NCBI GenBank assembly: GCA_964631955.1 | Contig: CAZWBA010000011.1 | Location: forward strand, 1-64,000 | Length of the DNA: 64,000 nt | Direction: 5' to 3' | Source: CAMLJR01 sp964631955 | GTDB lineage: Bacteria > Pseudomonadota > Gammaproteobacteria > Pseudomonadales > CAMLJR01 | Part shown: one piece after another, positions 34,877 through 44,304 of the stretch | Layout of the letters: every line of letters begins with the position of its first letter | Position numbering within the stretch: position 1 is the first letter of the stretch | Made by a program: the position numbers and the translations under genes | The notes under the pieces: model-generated | What the model saw: only the letters and a program-made list of their open reading frames with translations | Databases searched by the model: none | Told to the model about the DNA's origin: nothing

Positions 34877-37003
34877 TTAATCGATGAGCGTATCCGACAG
34901 GATGCGCGGGGTGATAAAAATCAGCAGCTCTTGCTTGGCTTTCGCGGTGGTTTCGCGCTTGAACAGACGACCGACGTAAGGAATGTCGCCCAGGAACGGC
35001 ACTTTATCCACTTTGTAAATATCGGTGGCTTTGAACACACCGCCCAGCACCACGGTTTCGCCATTGCCGACCAACACCTGCGTTTTGATTGCATTGGTGT
35101 CGATGCTCGGAACGGTACCGGTGCCGGTCGAGACATTTTCGCCAACAGAATCCTGGTTGATCACCAAATCCAGTATCACGCGATCATCCGGCGTAATGCT
35201 TGGTGTCACATCCAGCTTCAAGACAGCCTCTTTGAACGAGATGGTTGTCTCGCCGTTGGCCGCAGATTCCTGATAGGGAATCTCGGTACCGGATTTGATG
35301 GTGGCCTGCTGCTTGTCGCCGGTGACCACCTTCGGTTGCGAAATCACTTCACCGCGACCTTGAGATTCAAGCGCCGACAATTCCATATTGATGAGGATTT
35401 CGGAACCTGTATAGCCGATGGCGAAAGAGCCGGTGGGTCCACCCACGCCGAGATCCACACCGAGCGACTCCGGGAACTCCACGGTTCTGGTCGGATCTCC
35501 GGTAATCGTACCCATGGAGCCGCCGGCTTCGAGCAATTTGCCGCTATTGACGTCAGCCATGTATTTTCCGCCCCACTGGATACCCAACTGCTTGTCGAAA
35601 TCGGAGTTCGCAATCACGATGCGAGCCTCGATCAGAACCTGGCGAATAGGCACATCGAGCAATTTGACGATACGGCGGAATTCTTCCAGTTTTTGGGCAG
35701 TTTCGGTGATCAATATCGAGTTGGTGCGATCGTCGACGATGACTTTACCGCGGCTCGATAAAATGCTGCCCGTGCCGCTCGGCGCCTGACCGCCTGCACT
35801 TGCACCGCTGCCGCCCGTCGGACTGAACAATTTGTACAGATCCTTGGCGCGCGCATAACGGATGCGGATGTGCTCGGTTTGCAAGGGCGCCAGCTCCTGC
35901 ACCTGCTTTTTCGACTCCAGCTCCTGACGCTCGCGCTCGGCAATTTCTGCTGCGGGCGCAACCATCAGCACATTGCCGTCCTGACGCTTGTCGAGACCCT
36001 TGGTTTTCAAAACCAGCGCCAGCGCCTGATCCCACGGAACGTTTTGCAGGCGCAGGGTAATTTTGCCGCTCACGGTATCGCTCGCGACGAGGTTCAGGCC
36101 GGTGAAATCCGCGATGATCTGTAATACGGCGCGAACTTCAATATCCTGGAAATTGAGGGAGAGGCGCTGACCGGTAAACGCGAATTCCTTTTTGCGCTCC
36201 TCCACTTCTTCCCTGGTCAATGGCTTGACACTAACAACGTATTGATTGTCCGTTTGATAGGCTAGGTAATCGTATTCGCCGGCTACCTGCAGATAGACAA
36301 CGCCCCCGGCCGATGTGGATTGCGCATCGATTTTTTTCACGGGTGTCGCAAAATCGACGACATCGAAACGACGCTGCAGGTTTTCAGGCAATGAAGCGCC
36401 CTTGAATTCAAGCTTGATCCGCTGCCCTTCAACCGTTGCGTTCACATCGGTCTTGGGATCGCTCAAATCGACGATCAGACGGCCTTCGCCAATATCGCCG
36501 CGGCGAAAATCGATGTTATTGATGGCGCGTGCCGAGGATTGTGTCGGGCCGGATTTGGCAACCGCAGTGGATACGGCATCACTGGCATTGACCAGCGGCT
36601 TCAGGTATTCGCGCGCACCGGCATCGCCGACATTGATACGCAGCGAATTACCTTCGATGCGGGTCGTGTACGGTGCCAGCTGTACCAGGTTCAGAATCAT
36701 GCGCGTGCGGCCGGCCGATTCGAGCACCACGGCACTGGAAGCATTCTCATAACCCAGCGTGAATTTCTTGTCTTTGAGTTGGGGCGTCACGCCATTGAGA
36801 TCCAGTGCGATACGCGCGGGTTTCTCGATGGTATAGGCCTGCGGCTCGGGAGGGGGTGCATCGAACTCCAGCTGAGCTTCGAACGCACCGCCTGGCAATG
36901 ATGTAAACCGGACATCGGTCAGGTTGGCGGCATTCGCTGCGGATATCAATGCGATGCAAGCAACGGTAAATTTGGCGACAAAGCCAGTCATTGTCCGAAT
37001 CAT
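34877..37003 (-). CDS. pilQ: Type IV pilus secretin PilQ
   Basis: This outer-membrane secretin lets the type IV pilus pass. From the ATG at 37003 the protein has 708 residues: a signal peptide (to about 25, ending AANA), two AMIN domains that bind peptidoglycan (about 28-125 and 150-260), the secretin N0 domain (SLNFQDIEVRAVLQIIADF near 300) and an N1/NolW domain. The C-terminal secretin gate (about 490-705) includes VEFPESLGVDLGVGG and ends in KAKQELLIFITPRIL. A frame extending 40 codons upstream has no ribosome site. It is the last gene of pilMNOPQ. Confidence 0.94.
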   Translation of the reverse strand: MIRTMTGFVAKFTVACIALISAANAANLTDVRFTSLPGGAFEAQLEFDAPPPEPQAYTIEKPARIALDLNGVTPQLKDKKFTLGYENASSAVVLESAGRTRMILNLVQLAPYTTRIEGNSLRINVGDAGAREYLKPLVNASDAVSTAVAKSGPTQSSARAINNIDFRRGDIGEGRLIVDLSDPKTDVNATVEGQRIKLEFKGASLPENLQRRFDVVDFATPVKKIDAQSTSAGGVVYLQVAGEYDYLAYQTDNQYVVSVKPLTREEVEERKKEFAFTGQRLSLNFQDIEVRAVLQIIADFTGLNLVASDTVSGKITLRLQNVPWDQALALVLKTKGLDKRQDGNVLMVAPAAEIAERERQELESKKQVQELAPLQTEHIRIRYARAKDLYKLFSPTGGSGASAGGQAPSGTGSILSSRGKVIVDDRTNSILITETAQKLEEFRRIVKLLDVPIRQVLIEARIVIANSDFDKQLGIQWGGKYMADVNSGKLLEAGGSMGTITGDPTRTVEFPESLGVDLGVGGPTGSFAIGYTGSEILINMELSALESQGRGEVISQPKVVTGDKQQATIKSGTEIPYQESAANGETTISFKEAVLKLDVTPSITPDDRVILDLVINQDSVGENVSTGTGTVPSIDTNAIKTQVLVGNGETVVLGGVFKATDIYKVDKVPFLGDIPYVGRLFKRETTAKAKQELLIFITPRILSDTLID

Positions 37004-37123
37004 TTTTCCACCATACCCAGCGCCGCAATTGCGGCCCGAAAAATTGTTATGCAAACACCCTGAAAATTTATGGGAGAGATACCGAAGGTCCATGAACTTC
37101 TCCGCCGCACTCGCGTTAATCAT

Positions 37124-37681
37124 TTATCTCTTTCCGCCTTCCGCAGTCCTTAACTGGAGTTTATGCGGGCGTTCCACCCACTCATCGGGACCGTTGGAAA
37201 CGATTTCAACGACCGCCAGATCGTTTTCGGTCAGCTCGACAACCCGTCCAAAGTTTTTACCAAGATAATTGCCGACTTTTACGCGATGCACGCTGCCCTG
37301 CGCATCCTGGATCAGCGCCCACAGGGTGCCTTCCATCTGCACGGTACCGACCATATTGAGCGAGTCGATGCTGAACTGTTCGAGAAACTCTTTCGGCCGA
37401 CTGGCATCGGGCTTGACCTTCACCAGCCGCTGCAAGCGCGTAATGTCCTTGACCTCGACGGGCTGCTGGAATGGATTGCGCATTCCGGACGCGCTGTAGG
37501 TAAATGTTTTATACGCGGTGAAAGCGGGAATCGGTTCGATATGGCCGGCCGGGCGCGCTTTCACTTCGGCCATATAGGTGTCCAGATCGGGGAATGAGCT
37601 GCTGCCACAGGCGGCGATGAAAACCATCGCGGCCCCAAGCAGGACAAACGGATAATTCGGGCGCATGGTTGCGGCTGTCAT
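37124..37681 (-). CDS. pilP: Type IV pilus assembly lipoprotein PilP
   Basis: This inner-membrane lipoprotein links PilNO to PilQ. The 185-residue protein has a lipobox IAACG near residues 22-26, an extended linker (residues about 30-75) and a C-terminal beta-sandwich homology domain with the family phrases NMVGTVQMEGTLWALIQDAQG near 109-129 and VKVGNYLGKNFGRVVELTE near 133-151. It starts two bases after pilO. Confidence 0.93.
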   Translation of the reverse strand: MTAATMRPNYPFVLLGAAMVFIAACGSSSFPDLDTYMAEVKARPAGHIEPIPAFTAYKTFTYSASGMRNPFQQPVEVKDITRLQRLVKVKPDASRPKEFLEQFSIDSLNMVGTVQMEGTLWALIQDAQGSVHRVKVGNYLGKNFGRVVELTENDLAVVEIVSNGPDEWVERPHKLQLRTAEGGKR

Positions 37682-37682
37682 G

Positions 37683-38294
37683 TTACGCGCCCCCTTTGTA
37701 GCGGTAGGTTTTCGCCGCGATGCTCATCGACAGAACGCCCTGCGTTTTGGGGTCGGCGCTGATTTTGAAATCGTGCAGCGTAACGATGCGCGGCAATGCG
37801 GCGATACCGCCCACGAATGTGCCGAAATCGTGGTAGCTGCCCGTCACTTCGATATTGATCGGCAACTCGATGTAAAACTCTTTGCTGACCTCGGGCTGGA
37901 GCTTGATGCTCTTGATTTCGAGGCCGCTTTCAACGCCTTTATTGGTGATATCTTCCAGCAGGCCGGGCACTTCGGTATCGGTGGGAAGCTGGCTGACGAG
38001 GGCGCCAAACGATTGCTCCATCTCCACCATTTGCTTGCGCAATGCGTCGAGATTTGCCGCTTTAAACGCTTTATCTTCAAATTCTTTTTTGAGATCTGTC
38101 TCTTTCTTTTCCACTTGCGCGAGCTGATTACGCATATCGGAAATATTGTAGAAATAGCCCAGCACCACCAAGAGGATAAATACAAATACCCACGCCATTA
38201 TTTTTACCGGCGTTGGCCAGCTGCCGATGTTATCGGCATTCAGCTCCCCGAAATCGAGCTCGCGTAAATCGTTCAGTACATCCTGAAGCGCCAC
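37683..38294 (-). CDS. pilO: Type IV pilus alignment protein PilO
   Basis: This 203-residue bitopic protein of the inner-membrane alignment complex heterodimerises with PilN. One membrane helix is near 28-48 (PVKIMAWVFVFILLVVLGYFY). A coiled coil (about 50-90) and a ferredoxin-like periplasmic domain follow. It sits between pilN (two-base gap) and pilP. Confidence 0.92.
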   Translation of the reverse strand: MALQDVLNDLRELDFGELNADNIGSWPTPVKIMAWVFVFILLVVLGYFYNISDMRNQLAQVEKKETDLKKEFEDKAFKAANLDALRKQMVEMEQSFGALVSQLPTDTEVPGLLEDITNKGVESGLEIKSIKLQPEVSKEFYIELPINIEVTGSYHDFGTFVGGIAALPRIVTLHDFKISADPKTQGVLSMSIAAKTYRYKGGA

Positions 38295-38296
38295 GA

Positions 38297-38923
38297 TTAT
38301 TTAGCTCCCTTCTTTTTAGGTTTAGCTTTAGTATCTTTCGGCATCTCAACCCTATCGGCTTTTCCTTCCTCTTTTGATTCGCCGGGCGGGCTGATGCCAA
38401 CCGCCATTTTGAAGGCACTCGCCTGATCGCCAAATTCAGGGGCAGCCTGTACCGACGTCAGATTCGGATTCTCAAACCATTCGGATTTGTCCATTTGCCG
38501 CATCAGACTGGAGACACGGTTATTGGATTCGGCAATACCGGAGATTTCCACCGTTTTCTCCGTGCGCCCCAGCGACTGATAAAACACGCCGTCGGGCAAT
38601 GTCCGCACCATTTCGTCGAAGACGTGAACGACCAGCGGACGCGTGCCCTGCAGGTCCTGAATAACCTTCATGCGATCGATCAGTTCACGGCGTTTTGCTT
38701 CGAGTTCCTTGATTTCCTTGACCTGATTATTCAGCTCATCGATGTTGCGCTGCAGATAGGAGTTACGGTTGTTCTGATTATCGATCCAGCCGTCGTAAAC
38801 ACGGTTCGCGATGAGAACCACCAGCACGGCAAATACCGCGGTCGCTCCCAGTACCACGAGAAATTCTTTGCGTAACTCCTGGCGGCGCTCTTCGCGCCAG
38901 GGCAGCAGATTTATGTTGGCCAT
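38297..38923 (-). CDS. pilN: Type IV pilus alignment protein PilN
   Basis: The N-terminus MANINLLPWREERR is the conserved INLLP segment that docks in a groove of cytoplasmic PilM. The 208-residue protein then has one membrane helix (about 21-43), a coiled coil (about 45-90) and a periplasmic fold. A Lys-rich tail ends the protein. The start is fixed by the TAATG overlap with the pilM stop and by GAGGAG upstream; a ten-codon longer reading is unlikely. Confidence 0.93.
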   Translation of the reverse strand: MANINLLPWREERRQELRKEFLVVLGATAVFAVLVVLIANRVYDGWIDNQNNRNSYLQRNIDELNNQVKEIKELEAKRRELIDRMKVIQDLQGTRPLVVHVFDEMVRTLPDGVFYQSLGRTEKTVEISGIAESNNRVSSLMRQMDKSEWFENPNLTSVQAAPEFGDQASAFKMAVGISPPGESKEEGKADRVEMPKDTKAKPKKKGAK

Positions 38924-39990
38924 TAATCGAAACTCCTCATCGCCAGGCCGCACGCAATAATCAGCGAGGGTGCGTCATTGGTCAGCGCCGCGACGTCGAC
39001 GCGGGACGATACCGCCATGCGTGCCAGCGGATTGGCGATGGATGCCGCAGTTCCGAGTCGCTCCTGCACGAGTTCCGCGAGGCCTGTCATCGAAGCCACG
39101 CCGCCGCCCAGCAAAATGTGGTCGACATCGTTGTACTGGCTCGATGAGAAGAAGAATTGCAATGAACGTGTGATCTGTTGCACGACCGCGTCCTTGAAAG
39201 GTTCGAGGACATCGTGATCATAGTCGTCGGGCAGGCCGCCCTGTTTCTTGGCCAGACCCGCCTCTTCGACCGTGAGACCATAGCGGCGCTGAATTTCCTC
39301 GGTCAGCTGGCGGCCGCCGAACAGCTGTTCGCGCGTATAAACCGTATTGCCGCCGACCAGCACGCTGAGCGTGGTCATGGTGGCGCCGATATCGACGATG
39401 GCCACAACGCTGTCGTCGTCGTAATCGAACTGGCTCTGGCAGAGTTTGAAAGCCCGCTCGACCGCGTAGGCTTCGACATCGACCACGCGGGGCGTCAGCT
39501 CGGCAAGCTCCAGCGCATCGACGCGCGAATCGACGTTTTCACGACGGCATGCGGCGAGCAGCACTTCGACCTGATCGGGATTGCTGGCCGATGCGCCCTG
39601 CACTTCGAAATCGAGGGCCACTTCATCGAGCGGATAAGGAATGTACTGATCGGCTTCGAGGCTGATCTGGGTCTCCATCGCGTCATCGCTGAGACCCGCC
39701 GGCATGTCGATCACCTTCGTGATGACCGCCGAACCCGCTACGGCAACCGCAGCGGTTTTCAATTTGGTTTTGGCTCGGCTGTGGGCGGTACGCAGGATGC
39801 CAGCGACGGTCTCGACTTCGGCGAGATTCTTCTCGACCACCGCGTTGGGCGGCAGCGAAGCGACTGCGTAACTCTCGACCCGGAACTGATCGCCGCTCCG
39901 GCTGAGCTCGAGCAGCTTCACCGACGAGGAGCTGATATCTATGCCCAGCACGGGCTGTGAGCGCTTTTTGTTGAATAGACTGCTAATCAC
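38923..39990 (-). CDS. pilM: Type IV pilus assembly ATPase-fold protein PilM
   Basis: This actin-like cytoplasmic protein of the pilus alignment complex binds ATP and the PilN tail. The 355-residue protein has the family phosphate loops LGIDISSSSVKLLEL near 16-30, VVAIVDIGATMTTLSVL near 195-211 and HILLGGGVASMTGLAE near 289-304. It is the first gene of the operon and diverges from the penicillin-binding protein gene, as in Pseudomonas. Confidence 0.94.
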   Translation of the reverse strand: MISSLFNKKRSQPVLGIDISSSSVKLLELSRSGDQFRVESYAVASLPPNAVVEKNLAEVETVAGILRTAHSRAKTKLKTAAVAVAGSAVITKVIDMPAGLSDDAMETQISLEADQYIPYPLDEVALDFEVQGASASNPDQVEVLLAACRRENVDSRVDALELAELTPRVVDVEAYAVERAFKLCQSQFDYDDDSVVAIVDIGATMTTLSVLVGGNTVYTREQLFGGRQLTEEIQRRYGLTVEEAGLAKKQGGLPDDYDHDVLEPFKDAVVQQITRSLQFFFSSSQYNDVDHILLGGGVASMTGLAELVQERLGTAASIANPLARMAVSSRVDVAALTNDAPSLIIACGLAMRSFD

Positions 39991-40058
39991 AGTAAATTTC
40001 CTATCTGCGTCCGTGACTTAGAGCACAAATTTGCAACATGAAGTAAACACCACGACCT

Positions 40059-40074
40059 GCATTTGCGCAAATGC
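40059..40074. promoter_or_regulatory. Perfect 16-base palindrome between pilM and ponA
   Basis: GCATTTGCGCAAATGC reads the same on both strands. It lies 69 bases before the pilM start and about 20 bases before the ponA -10 box, so a dimeric regulator here could affect both directions. No known site was matched. Confidence 0.35.
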
Positions 40075-40094
40075 CTTCAGCGAAAAAAAGTGCT

Positions 40095-40100
40095 TATAAT
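40095..40100 (+). promoter_or_regulatory. Candidate -10 box of ponA
   Basis: A perfect TATAAT lies 64 bases before the chosen ponA ATG, after an A-rich tract. The matching -35 is poor (no TTGACA at 16-18 bases), so an activator or the A-tract may help. Confidence 0.4.
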
Positions 40101-40164
40101 TTCACAATTTGCTGAAATCACTTACTGTACTTTATCGCTAACCGCTTATCCGCACAGGGAAATC

Positions 40165-42633
40165 ATGACGAAACTCGGGTCTTTCGCGCGCGCAACCATC
40201 TGGTGGTTATTGGGTCTAAGCGCGCTTGCCGTGATGCTGTGTGCGGCGGCGTTCTTATACCTTAGTCCGAATTTGCCATCTGTCGATGCCCTGAAAGATG
40301 TGCAACTGCAAACACCGTTAAGGGTGTACACAAGTGACGGTGAACTGATTGGCGAATTCGGCGAGATGCGGCGCACGCCCATTCAATTGCGCAATTTGCC
40401 CCCCCTTTTCATCAGGGCCGTACTCGCTGCAGAGGACGACAGCTTCTATACACACCACGGCGTCGATATCAAAAGCCTCATCCGCGCCGGCTCGCAGCTG
40501 ATCACCAGCGGTCATATTCAAACCGGTGGCAGCACGATCACCATGCAGGTGGCCAAGAATTACTTTCTGACGCAGGAACGCACCTTCGCGCGCAAATTCA
40601 ATGAAATTCTGCTCGCCCTGCAAATCGAACACGAGCTGAGCAAGGAAGAAATCCTTGAGCTTTATCTCAACAAGATTTTTCTCGGCAATCGCGCGTACGG
40701 TGTCGAAGCCGCCGCGCAGGTTTATTACGGCCAGTCGATTCAGGAATTGTCGATTGCGCAATGGGCGATGATCGCGGGCCTGCCGAAAGCGCCATCCTCG
40801 AATAATCCGATCACCAATCCCAAACGGGCGATGGAGCGGCGCAACTGGATTCTCGGACGCATGCGCTATCTCGGCTACATCGACGGCGCGCAATATGAAA
40901 GCGCCGTGAACGAACCGCTGAATGCGAGTTATCACGGTTCGATACTCGGTGTCGAAGCGAGCCATGCGGCCGAAATGATCCGCCAGGAAATGATCGAACG
41001 CTTCGGCATGCAGGCATACACCGAAGGCTACATTGCCTACACCACGCTCGATGGCAATCTGCAGCGCGTCGCGACCAGAACCGTTGTCGAGGGGCTTCTC
41101 GGCTATGACACCCGCCACGGCTATCGCGGCGCCGAGCGCAAATTCAAACCCGCCGAGGACGGCGCCCTTTCCCCTGTTGACGACAAGACGCGCAAGGCCT
41201 GGCGGCGTGCGCTGCAATCCATCCCCGTCGTCGGCGGTCTTACCCCGGGCGTGGTGTTCAGTGTCGAGCCGAAAGCGCTGAATGTGTTGCTTGCAACTGA
41301 CGAAGTGGTCCAGATCGACTGGGAGCACGGTCTGAGCAAAGCCCGTCGGCTGATCGACGAGGACCATCGCGGCGCCTCGCCAAAAAGCGCAGCCGATGTC
41401 GCGGCCAGCGGCGACATGATTCGTTTACGCAAGAATGCAAAAGGCGAATGGGAACTCAGCCAGGCTCCCGCGTTGCAAAGCGCGCTGATCAGTCTCGACG
41501 CCGACGATGGCGCCATCAAAAGCATCGTCGGCGGCTTCGATTTTCGCCAAAGCAAATTCAACCGGGTCACTCAGGCGCAACGGCAACCAGGCTCCGGCTT
41601 CAAGCCCTTTGTCTATAGCGCCGCGCTGGAAAGCGGCCTCACCCCTGCGACCATCATGAACGATGCACCGATCGTCTATCACGAAGCGGGAATGGAGGAA
41701 GCATGGCGGCCGGAAAACGATACCGGTGAATTCTACGGGCCGACGCCACTCCGCCAGGCGTTGTATAAATCGCGCAACGTGGTTTCGGTTCGTGTGCTGC
41801 AGCAGATCGGCATCGATACCGTCATCGATTATGTGCCCCGCTTCGGCTTCAGCAAGAATCAGCTTCCGCGCAATCTGTCGCTCGCGCTCGGCACGCTGTC
41901 AGCGACACCGATGCAGATGGCGCGCGGTTTTGCCGTGTTTGCGAATACGGGCTATCTCATCGAGCCGTATTTATTGCAGCGCGTGGTCGACCGCAACGGC
42001 ACCGTGGTGTACGAAGCAAATCCCGTACGCGCCTGCCCGGATTGCGACACGCTGACGGCCACTGCCGACGACCCGAATGCCACCCGGTACGACACGCCGG
42101 CAACCGACGCCGAACCGAAAGGGCCGATTGCGCCGCAGGTGCTCGACAAGCGCTACGCGTTCATCATGGATTCGATGTTAAAAGATGTCGTTGTACGCGG
42201 TACCGCCACCGCCGCGCGCGTGCTCGGCCGCAGCGATATGGCGGGCAAGACCGGCACCACCAGCGGTCCCGTCGACACCTGGTTCAACGGTTATTCGGGC
42301 GGCATCGTCACCACCGTCTGGGCGGGTTTCGACAGCAATAAACCGATGGGCAAAAACGAATACGGTTCGACCGTCGCGCTGCCGATCTGGATCGAATACA
42401 TGCGCGCTGCCCTGGCCGGCAAGCCCGAGCGCCCTTTCAAACAGCCGCAAGGCGTGGTCAGTCTGCGCATCGATCCGCACACGGGACTGGAAGCCTCGCC
42501 CGATCAGCCCGATGCGGTGTTCGAATACTTCACCGAGGACAATCTCCCAGGTCAGGGCATCCCCGGCTTCATGCCGGACGATGGCAGCGCGCCCGCCCCG
42601 GTGAACGGCGTCTCCGAGCATGATTTATTCTGA
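40165..42633 (+). CDS. ponA: Penicillin-binding protein 1A (bifunctional)
   Basis: This inner-membrane enzyme polymerises glycan strands and cross-links peptides in the cell wall. From ATG 40165 (AGGGA upstream) the 822-residue protein has one N-terminal membrane helix (about 8-35). The GT51 transglycosylase motifs are AAEDDSFYTHHGVD near 88-101 and GGSTITMQVAKNYF near 124-137. An OB-like insert and the transpeptidase follow, with the SxxK serine in PGSGFKPF, SRN in YKSRNVVSV and KTGT in GKTGTTSGPVDTWFNGY. The C-terminal tail is acidic and Pro-rich. A reading 34 codons longer lacks support. Confidence 0.95.
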   Translation: MTKLGSFARATIWWLLGLSALAVMLCAAAFLYLSPNLPSVDALKDVQLQTPLRVYTSDGELIGEFGEMRRTPIQLRNLPPLFIRAVLAAEDDSFYTHHGVDIKSLIRAGSQLITSGHIQTGGSTITMQVAKNYFLTQERTFARKFNEILLALQIEHELSKEEILELYLNKIFLGNRAYGVEAAAQVYYGQSIQELSIAQWAMIAGLPKAPSSNNPITNPKRAMERRNWILGRMRYLGYIDGAQYESAVNEPLNASYHGSILGVEASHAAEMIRQEMIERFGMQAYTEGYIAYTTLDGNLQRVATRTVVEGLLGYDTRHGYRGAERKFKPAEDGALSPVDDKTRKAWRRALQSIPVVGGLTPGVVFSVEPKALNVLLATDEVVQIDWEHGLSKARRLIDEDHRGASPKSAADVAASGDMIRLRKNAKGEWELSQAPALQSALISLDADDGAIKSIVGGFDFRQSKFNRVTQAQRQPGSGFKPFVYSAALESGLTPATIMNDAPIVYHEAGMEEAWRPENDTGEFYGPTPLRQALYKSRNVVSVRVLQQIGIDTVIDYVPRFGFSKNQLPRNLSLALGTLSATPMQMARGFAVFANTGYLIEPYLLQRVVDRNGTVVYEANPVRACPDCDTLTATADDPNATRYDTPATDAEPKGPIAPQVLDKRYAFIMDSMLKDVVVRGTATAARVLGRSDMAGKTGTTSGPVDTWFNGYSGGIVTTVWAGFDSNKPMGKNEYGSTVALPIWIEYMRAALAGKPERPFKQPQGVVSLRIDPHTGLEASPDQPDAVFEYFTEDNLPGQGIPGFMPDDGSAPAPVNGVSEHDLF

Positions 42634-42649
42634 TCGCGCCGCTGTTCGC

Positions 42650-42671
42650 CATTCCCGCCTGCGCGGGAATG
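42650..42671. repeat. Short palindrome, common ATTCCCGC-type intergenic hairpin
   Basis: CATTCCCGC and GCGGGAATG pair around CTGC between the converging ponA and radA genes. There is no T-run, so it is not a classical terminator on its own, though it may act as one for both genes. Hairpins of this sequence class are widespread in proteobacterial intergenic DNA. Confidence 0.6.
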
Positions 42672-42692
42672 ACGTGATCCAAGACTCGCTGA

Positions 42693-44051
42693 TCAAATCG
42701 CTTCGAGCGCTTCGGCCAGCGTATTCACACCGATCACTTCCATGCCATCGGGCAGCTGCCTGGGACGATTGGAGCGCGGCACGATCGCGCGTTTGAAGCC
42801 ATGTTTGGCCGCTTCCTGTAAACGCTCCTGACCGCTCGGTACGGGGCGGATCTCTCCGGCCAGACCGACTTCGCCGAAGACGACCAGATCCTGCGGCAGG
42901 ACGCGATCGCGAAAGCTCGAAACGATCGCGAGCAGCAACGCCAGATCCGCGCTCGTCTCCAGCACTTTCACACCGCCGACGACGTTGACGAAGACATCCT
43001 GATCGCCGATCTGCAGGCCGCCGTGCCGGTGCAGCACTGCGAGCAACATCGCCAGGCGATTTTGCTCGACACCGACCGCGAGCCGGCGCGGGTTACTCAT
43101 CTGCGAGGTATCGACCAGCGCCTGAATCTCGACGAGCAGGGGCCTCGTGCCTTCCCACACCACCATGACGACGCTGCCCGCGGCTTGGGCCATCCCGCGC
43201 GTCAAAAAAATCGCCGAGGGATTTTTCACTTCGCGCAAACCCTGCTCGGTCATGGCGAAGACGCCGAGCTCGTTGACCGCGCCAAACCGGTTTTTATGAC
43301 CGCGCAAGGTGCGCAGGCGGCTGTCGTTCGAGCCTTCGAGCATGATCGAGCAATCGATCATGTGTTCGAGCACTTTCGGCCCGGCGAGGCTGCCGTCCTT
43401 GGTGACGTGGCCGACGAGAAACAGCACGGTGCCCGACTGTTTGGCGTAGCGCGTGAGCATCGCCGCGCAATCGCGCACCTGCGAAACGCTGCCCGGCGCG
43501 GCGGTGAGTTCGGGGTCGTAGAGGACTTGTATCGAATCGACGACGAGCACCTTCGGCGCGATGTCGCGCACGCGATCGAGCAAGGTGTGCACATCGGTTT
43601 CGGCGAGCAGTTTCAATTTGTCGGTCGGCAATTGCAGTCGCTGCGCGCGCATCGCGACTTGCTGCAACGATTCTTCGCCGGTGACGTAAAGCGCGGGCAA
43701 TGATGCGGCGAGATGACACAGCGTTTGCAGCAATAACGTACTTTTGCCTGCGCCCGGTTCGCCGCCGATCAAAATTGCAGAACCGGGCACGAGTCCGCCG
43801 CCGAGTACGCGATCGAATTCTTCCGCGCCGGTGCTGATGCGCGGCAATTCGGCGAGCTCGATTTCGCCGAGTGTTTTTACTTCGCTGGCGGTCGTACCGG
43901 CATAGCCGACGCTGCGTTCGCCGCGCGATTCATTCGGTATGCGAAATTCGACGATCGAATTCCATGCGCTGCAATCGGTGCACTGACCGAGCCATTTGCT
44001 GAATTCGGAGCCGCACTCATTGCAGACAAAAGCGGTTTTGCGTTTGGCCAT
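42693..44051 (-). CDS. radA: DNA repair protein RadA
   Basis: This RecA-like branch-migration helicase acts in recombination. From ATG 44051 the 452-residue protein has an N-terminal C4 zinc finger (FVCNECGSEFSKWLGQCTDC, residues 8-27), Walker A GGEPGAGKSTLL near 93-104, the RadA-specific KNRFGAVNELGVF near 252-264 and a Lon-like C-terminal domain. A frame extending 72 codons upstream runs through the inverted repeat at 44108-44209 and is not RadA. Confidence 0.95.
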   Translation of the reverse strand: MAKRKTAFVCNECGSEFSKWLGQCTDCSAWNSIVEFRIPNESRGERSVGYAGTTASEVKTLGEIELAELPRISTGAEEFDRVLGGGLVPGSAILIGGEPGAGKSTLLLQTLCHLAASLPALYVTGEESLQQVAMRAQRLQLPTDKLKLLAETDVHTLLDRVRDIAPKVLVVDSIQVLYDPELTAAPGSVSQVRDCAAMLTRYAKQSGTVLFLVGHVTKDGSLAGPKVLEHMIDCSIMLEGSNDSRLRTLRGHKNRFGAVNELGVFAMTEQGLREVKNPSAIFLTRGMAQAAGSVVMVVWEGTRPLLVEIQALVDTSQMSNPRRLAVGVEQNRLAMLLAVLHRHGGLQIGDQDVFVNVVGGVKVLETSADLALLLAIVSSFRDRVLPQDLVVFGEVGLAGEIRPVPSGQERLQEAAKHGFKRAIVPRSNRPRQLPDGMEVIGVNTLAEALEAI

Positions 44052-44107
44052 AGATACCCAGAAAAACAAAAAATATTCAGTGGTAATGCTACTAGAACGA
44101 GATAGGT

Positions 44108-44209
44108 CGAGATACCGAAGTCTTGCTGAGACACGCCGTAAATATATCCCTATAGGCTCGTTCGCGACGTCCTGTCGCTCCACGGTCTCAGCAAGACTTC
44201 GGTACCTCG
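44108..44209. repeat. Long inverted-repeat intergenic element
   Basis: Two 25-base arms (44108-44132 and 44185-44209) are inverse complements with one mismatch. The 52-base middle holds a nested GCGAC/GTCGC hairpin (44164-44178) and a TATA-TCCC-TATA motif. It lies between radA and the DnaT-like gene, which diverge. It is not related to the five alpha/beta repeats. It looks like a dispersed, structured non-coding element, but only one copy is in the window. Confidence 0.7.
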
Positions 44210-44304
44210 CCCACCCACATCGGTGGTAATTAGATTCGCTGGCACCCACTCCTCGCCCCCCGTACAATCACCCTCCATTCCTTTCTTACGGTTTCGATCC
44301 GCGC

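Noticed and set aside
40318..41367. A 349-codon open frame on the minus strand
   Set aside because: It is antisense to the transglycosylase part of ponA, which has all its catalytic motifs on the other strand.
42650..42671. Is the CATTCCCGC hairpin another copy of the alpha/beta repeat?
   Set aside because: The stem sequence and size differ, and none of the GGTCATGTT ends or paired half-units is present.
44052..44267. N-terminal extension of RadA by 72 residues
   Set aside because: The extra frame passes through the long inverted repeat and lacks any RadA similarity; the zinc finger must be close to the N-terminus.
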